Origin: JAAOYC01 sp036481345
GTDB lineage: Archaea; Nanobdellota; Nanobdellia; Woesearchaeales; WJKL01
DNA length: 6,958 nt
NCBI GenBank assembly: GCA_036481345.1
Contig: JAZGHU010000036.1
Coordinates: forward strand, 1-6,958
Direction: 5' to 3'
In this document: piece by piece, positions 1 to 4,836 of the stretch
Layout: the number at the start of each line of letters is the position of its first letter
How positions within the stretch are numbered: the stretch's first letter is position 1
Notes under the pieces: generated by a model
Seen by the model: the letters and a program-made list of their open reading frames with translations, nothing else
Told to the model about the DNA's origin: nothing
Databases searched by the model: none
Made by a program: the position numbers and the translations under genes

Positions 1-667
1 CAAAGCACATGGTTTCTCCTTCTTCATAATAAGATAAATCTGCTGTTGTTTCACATAGGCTATCTGAACAAGTTAGTGAAACACTATAAATAGTCGCACC
101 TGTCACATTTATAGAGCAGTCCCAATAATCAAAAGTTCCATTAAGGATCCCTGTTTCAGGATCAGAAGCATTCACAGAAATTGTTTGATCAGTAATTCCT
201 TGTCTTAGGAATCCATTATCTTCTGGAGTTGGATTAGCTACAACAGGTCCAGTTGTATCATCTTGGATTATAATTTCTATTGTGTCTGTTGTATCTCCAT
301 TTCCTGTTGTGATTATATCAACATCAATATTTGTATCTCCATTTACTAATCCAGCTTCTGCTGTAAATTGAAATAAGATTATAGCATTATTCTCAATATC
401 TCCATTAAACCAAACAATCTGATTTGCTGAATAATTATTCTGCCACCCTAGAAAGTCTGTAACATCTGTTACTGTAAGCTGAGGTATATTAACATTTACT
501 TGCTCAATCACTTCATCTCCTAGCCAGTTATTTATTGTTAGATTAAACTCTACTTCATTTGTTTCATACAAAGAAATAGGTGTTAAATCAACATTAGCAT
601 TTGGAGAAGCATATGCTGCTGTAGCAAACAAAAGTACTACTAGTATCCACACCTCTTTTAACCTCAT
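1..667 (-). CDS. Secreted surface protein with Ig-like domains, N-terminal part (runs off left edge)
   Basis: This is an open frame of 222 codons from an ATG at 667 to the window edge, with no stop. The start carries a Sec signal peptide: Arg2 and Lys4, a hydrophobic core at about residues 6-18, and an AYA cleavage site after Ala20. The mature part is Asn-, Thr- and Asp-rich beta-type sequence. Residues 25-135 look like one beta-sandwich. After a GPVVANPTP hinge at 140-148, a second Ig-like or cadherin-like module begins, with an ISVNASDPE strand at 163-171. Five N-glycosylation sequons (N42, N78, N166, N176, N187) and four cysteines (184, 200, 205, 221) fit an extracellular protein with disulfides. 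This style is common in archaeal cell-surface proteins with repeated Ig-like domains. I infer surface location; the ligand or role is unknown, and any C-terminal anchor lies outside the window. It is transcribed divergently from a signal peptidase gene. Confidence 0.85.
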   Translation of the reverse strand, partial: MRLKEVWILVVLLFATAAYASPNANVDLTPISLYETNEVEFNLTINNWLGDEVIEQVNVNIPQLTVTDVTDFLGWQNNYSANQIVWFNGDIENNAIILFQFTAEAGLVNGDTNIDVDIITTGNGDTTDTIEIIIQDDTTGPVVANPTPEDNGFLRQGITDQTISVNASDPETGILNGTFDYWDCSINVTGATIYSVSLTCSDSLCETTADLSYYEEGETMCF

Positions 668-693
668 AATCAATATAATTATAACACACCTAG

Positions 694-701
694 TATATAA
701 A
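694..701 (-). promoter_or_regulatory. TATA box of the surface-protein gene
   Basis: The minus strand reads TTTATATA here. Its centre is about 30 bases from the ATG at 667. With archaeal initiation about 25 bases downstream of the box, the transcript would carry a leader of only about 5 bases. Confidence 0.6.
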
Positions 702-742
702 TATTACTATTGTGTATACTAGTTTAGGTTACACTTAAAAAG

Positions 743-760
743 AAAAATATGACTATTTTT
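743..760. repeat. Short inverted repeat in the divergent promoter region
   Basis: AAAAATA at 743-749 and TATTTTT at 754-760 form perfect 7-base arms around TGAC. It sits between the two divergent TATA boxes, so an operator is possible. AT-rich arms of this length can easily arise by chance. Confidence 0.3.
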
Positions 761-775
761 CAGTTACATCAAAGG

Positions 776-784
776 ATATTTAAA
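776..784 (+). promoter_or_regulatory. TATA box of the signal peptidase gene
   Basis: ATATTTAAA follows a purine-rich BRE-like AAAGG at 771-775. The predicted start of transcription is near 802-806, giving a leader of about 20 bases. Unlike most genes here, this one is not leaderless. Confidence 0.5.
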
Positions 785-805
785 CTAGTAATCGCATAGA
801 ATCAA

Positions 806-814
806 GGTGAGGGG
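806..814 (+). promoter_or_regulatory. Strong Shine-Dalgarno site deciding a TTG start
   Basis: GGTGAGGGG lies 9 bases before the TTG at 824. An in-frame TAG at 797-799 leaves no better start upstream, so this site supports the TTG. Confidence 0.7.
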
Positions 815-823
815 TGGTATTAT

Positions 824-1291
824 TTGCGTAAATCTGCTTATTTAGCAGTAGCTAGTTTTATAGTGGGATTCCTAGTTGCTGCTATGTTATATAGTGGGGA
901 AGTCAGACATGCATTTTCTTTAGATTCAGCTAGATTAGAAGGTCCTTCTGATCACATTGAAACAAGTGATCTAAAGGTATTTAAAGACAAAGCTGTTATT
1001 GAAAAAGAGAATCTGCAGTGGGCAAGAATTTTAGATACTCACTCAATGGAGCCTGTTCTCAATTCTAATTCCATCTCTTTAGAACTTTTACCTCATTTAC
1101 CTTCAGACATAGAATTGGGAGATATCATTTCTTACAAAGCAGGCTCCATTGTTATCATCCACAGAGTTGTTGAAATAGGTAATGATGGACAGTGGTACGC
1201 AATAACAAAAGGAGACAACAACAAAGAAATTGATCCTGATAAAGTTAGATTTGAGCAGATCAAAGGAGTAGTTGTTGGAGTTTTATATTAA
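824..1291 (+). CDS. S26 family signal peptidase, archaeal Ser-His-Asp type
   Basis: A membrane-bound peptidase of 155 residues that should remove signal peptides from exported proteins on the outer face of the membrane. It has one N-terminal membrane helix at about residues 5-23. The catalytic boxes are visible: SMEP with nucleophile Ser74, IIHRVVEI with His113 in place of the bacterial Lys, and KGDNN with Asp131, followed by Asp137. His in place of Lys is the archaeal and eukaryotic Sec11-like arrangement. The end, FEQIKGVVVGVLY, is the usual last strand. Oddities: about 50 residues separate the membrane helix from Ser74, whereas in canonical archaeal enzymes the Ser follows the helix closely, and the usual SGSM is THSM. 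A dedicated subfamily with narrower substrates is therefore possible. The start is a TTG chosen for its Shine-Dalgarno site; Met21 is the only early ATG and would delete the membrane helix. The divergent neighbour is a signal-peptide-bearing protein, a natural substrate candidate. Confidence 0.85.
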   Translation: MRKSAYLAVASFIVGFLVAAMLYSGEVRHAFSLDSARLEGPSDHIETSDLKVFKDKAVIEKENLQWARILDTHSMEPVLNSNSISLELLPHLPSDIELGDIISYKAGSIVIIHRVVEIGNDGQWYAITKGDNNKEIDPDKVRFEQIKGVVVGVLY

Positions 1292-2140
1292 TTATTTCTT
1301 TGCAACCATTATTAATTCTTTTGAATCTTTTGTAAAATCTTCGCCTTTAAAAGAACCATAGAATTTTGTTTCTTTAAATCCAACTCCTTTTGCCATTTCA
1401 TCGAATTCTTCTTTTGAATAGATTCTTACACTGTAAGGAGTTAATTTTATTTCATATAATTCATCTTTCCAATCGTCTTTTTGTTCAATAACCCAAGATC
1501 CTGTTATTCTTTTTGTTTTGTGATTATATTTTTCTTTGATTATTAATTTTCCATCAGTCACCAACTTCCCATTAATTCTCTTCCCATTAGTTAAGTTTCT
1601 TGTTTCACTAAGTTTGTAATCTTTACCTTTTAAAATCATTTCAGGACTAATATCTGTGTGAAGCAAAAACTGTCCATCTTCTTTTAAAGCATTGTAAAAC
1701 TCCTGCATTGTTTGGACATTATCTTCTTCTTCGAAAAATCCAAATGAATAAAACATATTTATTACAGCATCAAATCTATTGTAGTTTTCTTCGCCTAAAT
1801 CTCTCATATCTCCTATTTCAAATAAGGCTTTTTTTTCTAAACCAAATCTCTCGGCGTCTGAAATTGCATATTTTAAAAGTCCCCAACTTATATCTATTCC
1901 TTTCACATTGTATTCTTTTTTAGCAAGAGCAATACTGTGCCTTCCATATCCACAGGGACAATCAAGTATATTTGATTCTTTTTTGAGTTTAAGAAGATTT
2001 ACTACTCCTTCTGATTCTCTTTGTGTTCTTTGTTCAAGTGTTTCTTTCTTTCCAGGAATATAACCTTCAATACTGTAATCTCCAATTATGTAATGTATAC
2101 CAAAAAATCCCCCATTATTATCCCACCATTCTTGTTTCAT
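1292..2140 (-). CDS. Class I SAM-dependent methyltransferase
   Basis: A cytoplasmic methyltransferase of 282 residues with a complete Rossmann-type SAM fold. Motif I is ILDCPCGYGRHS at 58-69 (Asp60, Gly64, Gly66). The acidic end of strand 2 is Asp83 in GIDIS, motif III is GDMRDL at 110-115, and motif IV is FDAVINMFYSFGFF at 123-136. About 70 residues of beta-rich sequence at 166-236 sit between the core strands, where small-molecule methyltransferases carry a cap or substrate-binding insert. The final strands resume at 237-280. The first 25 residues are aromatic and Gly-rich (EWWDNNGGFFGIHY), probably an N-terminal lid. The substrate cannot be told from sequence; a small molecule seems likelier than RNA or DNA because there is no nucleic-acid-binding domain and no NPPY-type motif. 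Its stop codon abuts that of the signal peptidase gene, and it shares a divergent promoter region with a TrmB-type regulator, which could control it. Confidence 0.9.
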   Translation of the reverse strand: MKQEWWDNNGGFFGIHYIIGDYSIEGYIPGKKETLEQRTQRESEGVVNLLKLKKESNILDCPCGYGRHSIALAKKEYNVKGIDISWGLLKYAISDAERFGLEKKALFEIGDMRDLGEENYNRFDAVINMFYSFGFFEEEDNVQTMQEFYNALKEDGQFLLHTDISPEMILKGKDYKLSETRNLTNGKRINGKLVTDGKLIIKEKYNHKTKRITGSWVIEQKDDWKDELYEIKLTPYSVRIYSKEEFDEMAKGVGFKETKFYGSFKGEDFTKDSKELIMVAKK

Positions 2141-2167
2141 TCTTACTCTATAGTAGCAAATTAGTAG

Positions 2168-2176
2168 TATTTATAT
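2168..2176 (-). promoter_or_regulatory. TATA box of the methyltransferase gene
   Basis: The minus strand reads ATATAAATA. Its centre is 32 bases from the ATG at 2140, predicting a leader of about 6 bases. Confidence 0.6.
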
Positions 2177-2182
2177 CTTAGC

Positions 2183-2199
2183 CGTCGCTTTTGGACGAC
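2183..2199. promoter_or_regulatory. GC-rich palindrome between divergent promoters, possible operator
   Basis: CGTC at 2183-2186 pairs with GACG at 2194-2197, and GTCG at 2184-2187 pairs with CGAC at 2196-2199. The patch at 2181-2201 has 13 G or C in 21 bases, in strong contrast to its AT-rich surroundings. It lies between the two outward TATA boxes at 2168-2176 and 2210-2217. A regulator bound here could reach both promoters, and the adjacent TrmB-type protein is the obvious candidate. Binding is inferred. Confidence 0.35.
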
Positions 2200-2209
2200 A
2201 GTAGAAAGG

Positions 2210-2217
2210 TTTATATA
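2210..2217 (+). promoter_or_regulatory. TATA box of the TrmB-family gene; fixes its start
   Basis: TTTATATA follows a purine-rich GAAAGG. The centre is 25-26 bases before the ATG at 2239, the leaderless arrangement. An upstream in-frame TTG at 2191 would lie before the promoter and so cannot be the start of this transcript. Confidence 0.65.
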
Positions 2218-2238
2218 GTTCTAAATGTAATTATTTGT

Positions 2239-2952
2239 ATGCAAGAAGAATTGATCAATTATGGACTTTCTGACAAGGAAGCTAATGTATATTTGATATG
2301 TTTAAAGACAGGACAAGCTACTGCAAATAGGATTGCAGAGATGGCCAGATTAGCTAGAAGTACAACTTATGATATCTTAGACAGATTAAAAGCATTAGGA
2401 TTGATTACAACAACTATTATTGATAATAAAACTAATTTCATTGCAAATGATCCAGATGTTTTGCTTACTTCTTTGAATGAAAAGAAAAATACAATTGAAA
2501 ACATACTACCTTCTTTGAAAAATATCTTTAAGAAAGTTGGAGAAAGGCCTTCAGCAGAAGTTTTTCAAGGAAAAATAGCCATTATTAACATATTTGATGA
2601 GATTTTAGATAATGCAAAAGAATTAAAAGTTATTGGAAGCCAAGGAAATGCATTGGAAAAGATTGGATATCACCCTGAAAAATTCAGATTAAAAAGATTA
2701 GAAAACAAGATCAAGATTAAACAGATATTAGAAGTGTCAGAAGAATCTAAGAAAATTAAAAGTGATAAATATACAGATGTTAAATTTTTAAGATCATTAA
2801 ATGAATCAAAAGAAGGAATATTTATTTTTGATGATTATGTTTATCATATTATGTTTCAGTATGAGATTTCTGCAATAAAAATAAAATCAAAAGATCATTC
2901 AAAAGCAATGGAAATAATGTTTGATGAATTGTGGGAAAAAGCAAAAAAATAA
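2239..2952 (+). CDS. TrmB-family transcriptional regulator
   Basis: A predicted DNA-binding regulator of 237 residues. Residues 1-70 form the TrmB winged helix-turn-helix: the LSDKEANVYL helix at 10-19, then ATANRIAEMA at 27-36 and the recognition region ARSTTYDILDRLKALGLI at 39-56. A coiled segment follows at about 78-100 (EKKNTIENILPSLKNIF), the usual dimerisation helix. Residues 105-235 form the mixed alpha/beta effector domain seen in this family, opening with EVFQGKIAIINIFDEIL at 107-123 and closing with FIFDDYVYHIMFQYE at 195-209. TrmB relatives sense sugars or other small molecules, but I see no sugar-binding signature that would name a ligand. The ATG at 2239 was chosen because the TATA box at 2210-2217 would be inside the longer 253-residue reading. 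It is divergent from the methyltransferase, with a palindrome between them, and may regulate that gene and itself. Confidence 0.85.
   Translation: MQEELINYGLSDKEANVYLICLKTGQATANRIAEMARLARSTTYDILDRLKALGLITTTIIDNKTNFIANDPDVLLTSLNEKKNTIENILPSLKNIFKKVGERPSAEVFQGKIAIINIFDEILDNAKELKVIGSQGNALEKIGYHPEKFRLKRLENKIKIKQILEVSEESKKIKSDKYTDVKFLRSLNESKEGIFIFDDYVYHIMFQYEISAIKIKSKDHSKAMEIMFDELWEKAKK
2943..2949 (-). terminator. T-tract terminator of the CheD-like gene
   Basis: The minus strand has seven consecutive T a few bases after the stop of the gene ending at 2954. Archaeal RNA polymerase stops at such oligo-T runs. The tract overlaps the last codons of the convergent gene. Confidence 0.45.
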
Positions 2953-2953
2953 T

Positions 2954-3484
2954 CTATTCTTTCCTAATTTCTTGAAGAAATTTTTGTTTCTTTTGTTCTA
3001 GATATTCTTCTGAGAAAGGCAAATCTCTAATGCCCTGTTCAATAATATCATCCATGCACTTGATATCCTCATATTTAATTGAAAAGTCTCCTGTTGATGT
3101 ATCTAATACAAAATCAACTGAAACATCATTTAAAGCCCATTGGAAATCGATTTGTGATTTGTTAAAATATATTGGCAGTTGGTCTTCAACATAGCTTCTA
3201 CTTTTAAGACTACACTCATTAACTTCTTGAGGATCATCTCCTAGCAATGAATTTCCAACAACACATAATCTCAATCTTGACAGATCTTTGTAATCTTCTT
3301 GAATTATGTTTAGAAATGAATCAAGATTGTCTAGTACATAGAAATCAGTGCTATGGATCATATAACCACTTCTTGTTTTTGGGTCAAATATCCCAATGCC
3401 TATACAAGGACCAAGAATTGTATGAAGTATATCTGGATAGTCTGCCTTTTTCCAATCATCTCCATCTACTTCTATTTCTTTCAT
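2954..3484 (-). CDS. CheD-like glutamine deamidase homologue
   Basis: A cytoplasmic protein of 176 residues whose best match by eye is the CheD fold. The signature TILGPCIGIGIFDPKTRSGYM at 22-42 parallels the CheD pattern LGSCVAVCLYDP...GGMNH, placing the nucleophile at Cys27 and the catalytic His at His44. Later elements also fit: CVVGNSLL at 74-81, a helix at 96-108, and VDFVLDTSTGDFSIK at 123-137, like the CheD strand ending in dTxTGxvxvk. CheD deamidates or demethylates Gln and Glu side chains on chemoreceptors. The Thr of the bacterial triad would be at position 21; here that is His21, with Thr22 next to it, so the catalytic set may be altered. The last 40 residues are a charged helical tail. 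No cheA, cheB, cheR, receptor or archaellum gene is in view, so the target is probably not a chemoreceptor. It lies 35 bases downstream of ftsZ on the same strand but has its own leaderless promoter. Confidence 0.62.
   Translation of the reverse strand: MKEIEVDGDDWKKADYPDILHTILGPCIGIGIFDPKTRSGYMIHSTDFYVLDNLDSFLNIIQEDYKDLSRLRLCVVGNSLLGDDPQEVNECSLKSRSYVEDQLPIYFNKSQIDFQWALNDVSVDFVLDTSTGDFSIKYEDIKCMDDIIEQGIRDLPFSEEYLEQKKQKFLQEIRKE
2966..2994 (+). terminator. Hairpin plus T-tract terminator of the TrmB-family gene
   Basis: AATTTCTT at 2966-2973 and AAGAAATT at 2975-2982 form a perfect inverted repeat, followed by T-runs at 2981-2985, 2987-2989 and 2991-2994. It starts 14 bases after the TrmB stop and lies inside the 3' end of the opposing CheD-like gene. 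Confidence 0.5.
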
Positions 3485-3504
3485 AAAAAAATAAAGAAAA
3501 AGAA
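3485..3504 (-). terminator. T-rich tract ending ftsZ transcripts
   Basis: On the minus strand this reads as T-rich runs (CTTTTTC, then TTTTTTT) between ftsZ and the next gene. It is the only strong T-tract after the ftsZ stop. It occupies the space between the CheD-like TATA box and its start codon, so one segment may end one transcript and serve as initiator region for the next. Confidence 0.4.
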
Positions 3505-3505
3505 G

Positions 3506-3513
3506 TTTATAAA
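3506..3513 (-). promoter_or_regulatory. TATA box of the CheD-like gene
   Basis: The minus strand reads TTTATAAA, with its centre 25-26 bases from the ATG at 3484. This predicts a leaderless mRNA independent of ftsZ. Confidence 0.65.
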
Positions 3514-3519
3514 GTTTAT

Positions 3520-4764
3520 TTAAACAAACTCAATTCCAAGCTCTCTTTCAATCTCTTGCTTTTTCTTGTCAGTTACTTTTACATCATGTCCAAATATTTG
3601 TGGACTCTTAACACCAGTAATAACTAACATTACCCGGATTGTTTTGTCTAAGTCTTTTGAGATCTGTGCTCCCCAGATGATCTTTGCATCGTCATTTAAT
3701 CTTTCAGAAATAGTTTCAACGACTTTTCTTGCTTCATCTAGAGTCATGTCTTCTCCACCAGCAACATTAATCAAAGCACCTGTTGATCCTTCAATGTCAA
3801 CATCAAGTAAAGGATTATTAATTGCTTTTTCAACTGCTTCTATTGCTCTATTTTCAGTATCTGATTCTCCAACACCAATCAAAGCAACTCCACCATTCTT
3901 CATTACAGCCCTTATATCTGCAAAATCCAAGTTTACTAATCCTGCTTTAGTTACTAACTCTGCAATACCTTTTACAGCACTAGTCAAAATTTCATCAGCT
4001 ACTTTGAAAGCAGTATGTAATGGCAGATCTGGAGCTAATTCTAGTAATTTATCATTAGGAATAACTATTAATGTATCAACAATTTGCTCCATTCTTTCTA
4101 ATCCAGTTACTGCATTTTCATATCTAGTATTGCCTTCCATCTGGAAAGGCATTGTTACAATTCCAACTGTTAATGCTCCTGATTTTGCAGCTGTTTCAGC
4201 TATAACTGGAGCAGATCCTGTCCCTGTTCCTCCTCCTAAGCCGCAAGTAACAAATACCATATCAGCTCCTGCAATAGCTTTCTTAATATCAATCTCATTT
4301 TCTTTTGCAGCTTCTTCTCCTAGTTTAGGATTTGAACCAGCACCCATTCCGTTTGTGGTTTCTTTTCCAATTAGGATTTTCTTATCAGAAGAAGTGTATA
4401 ATAAATCTTGAGCATCTGTATTTACTGCAATTGTTTCAGCACCTATGATGCCAACCTCAGTAATCCTGTTGATAGTATTGTTTCCTCCTCCGCCAGCACC
4501 AACAACTTTTATTTTTGCTCTTTGTTTTGAAAGCATAGCTTCCAATTCAGCATCCATATCTGTTTTTGAAATATTAGTTTCTATTTTTGTTTCTTCTGGT
4601 TCTGGCGCAGACACTTCAGGCTCTGGAGTCATTTCTGGCTCAGGTTCAGGAGTAGGCTCAGGCGCAGGTTCTGGTTGATAATTTTGCTCTGGCTGAGACT
4701 CTTCATAAGAGTTAGATTCAGAATGTTCTTCATGATTAATAAAATCGTTTTCCACAGTAAACAC
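3520..4764 (-). CDS. ftsZ: Cell division GTPase FtsZ with N-terminal acidic Pro/Glu linker
   Basis: The tubulin-like GTPase that polymerises at mid-cell to build the division ring; 414 residues. The core starts at about 83 with IKVVGAGGGGNN (85-96). The tubulin/FtsZ signature GGGTGTGSAP is at 177-186. The synergy loop NLDFAD at 278-283 keeps both catalytic Asp residues (280, 283), so it should be an active GTPase. The core ends near 385, followed by only about 30 residues ending in RELGIEFV, perhaps a partner-binding tail. The oddity is at the front: about 80 residues before the core, including an (E/A/T)P-rich run at 31-57, are acidic and surely disordered. Most FtsZ proteins carry such a linker at the C-terminus. 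Starts: GTG at 4764, or GTG at 4755 (codon 4), which has AAGGTG placed 6 bases before it. Starting at Met70 would give an ordinary length but ignores the promoter location and the well-kept frame. It is followed by the CheD-like gene and preceded by FKBP. Confidence 0.97.
   Translation of the reverse strand: MFTVENDFINHEEHSESNSYEESQPEQNYQPEPAPEPTPEPEPEMTPEPEVSAPEPEETKIETNISKTDMDAELEAMLSKQRAKIKVVGAGGGGNNTINRITEVGIIGAETIAVNTDAQDLLYTSSDKKILIGKETTNGMGAGSNPKLGEEAAKENEIDIKKAIAGADMVFVTCGLGGGTGTGSAPVIAETAAKSGALTVGIVTMPFQMEGNTRYENAVTGLERMEQIVDTLIVIPNDKLLELAPDLPLHTAFKVADEILTSAVKGIAELVTKAGLVNLDFADIRAVMKNGGVALIGVGESDTENRAIEAVEKAINNPLLDVDIEGSTGALINVAGGEDMTLDEARKVVETISERLNDDAKIIWGAQISKDLDKTIRVMLVITGVKSPQIFGHDVKVTDKKKQEIERELGIEFV
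4594..4674 (-). repeat. Pro-Glu coding repeat in the FtsZ linker
   Basis: A degenerate short-period repeat encodes FtsZ residues 31-57, alternating Pro with Glu, Ala, Thr or Met. On the plus strand it reads as repeated GGCTCAGG and CAGGTTCTGG-like units. Such tracts can expand or contract by slippage, so linker length may vary between strains. Confidence 0.75.
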
Positions 4765-4767
4765 CTT
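4762..4767 (-). promoter_or_regulatory. Shine-Dalgarno-like site at the ftsZ start
   Basis: AAGGTG on the minus strand overlaps the first GTG (4764) and lies 6 bases before a second in-frame GTG at 4755. The spacing favours the second GTG, which would shorten FtsZ by three residues. Confidence 0.4.
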
Positions 4768-4796
4768 ATAGTTTTTTAAATTTTAAAAATACTTCT

Positions 4797-4804
4797 AATA
4801 TAAA
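4797..4804 (-). promoter_or_regulatory. TATA box of ftsZ
   Basis: The minus strand reads TTTATATT, predicting transcription from about 4775 and a leader of 10-20 bases. A second AT-run at 4775-4790 (TTTTTAAAATTTAAAA) could also serve and would place the start close to the GTG at 4755. Confidence 0.45.
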
Positions 4805-4836
4805 AATATTGTTATTCCAGAATAGTTAAATTAACC

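Noticed and set aside
1708..1923. Plus-strand frame inside the methyltransferase gene
   Set aside because: It is antisense to conserved SAM motifs, and its product has no recognisable feature.
3247..3486. Plus-strand frame opposite the CheD-like gene
   Set aside because: It is antisense to the conserved Cys/His region, with Leu/Gln/His-rich shadow composition.
3566..4411. Long open frame on the plus strand opposite ftsZ
   Set aside because: It is the antisense of a clear FtsZ core with all motifs intact. The product is Ser/Ile/Pro-rich with no domain, as expected of a shadow frame.
4594..4674. Short repeats considered as a CRISPR array
   Set aside because: The period is far too short, there are no unique spacers, and it lies in frame within ftsZ.
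4445..4678. Plus-strand frame ending in a Ser-Gly repeat
   Set aside because: The Ser-Gly run is the antisense reading of the FtsZ Pro/Glu linker and has no promoter or ribosome-binding site of its own.
2954..4764. A chemotaxis cluster suggested by the CheD-like gene
   Set aside because: No receptor, cheA, cheB, cheR, cheY or archaellum gene is present, and the nearby methyltransferase is not of the CheR type.
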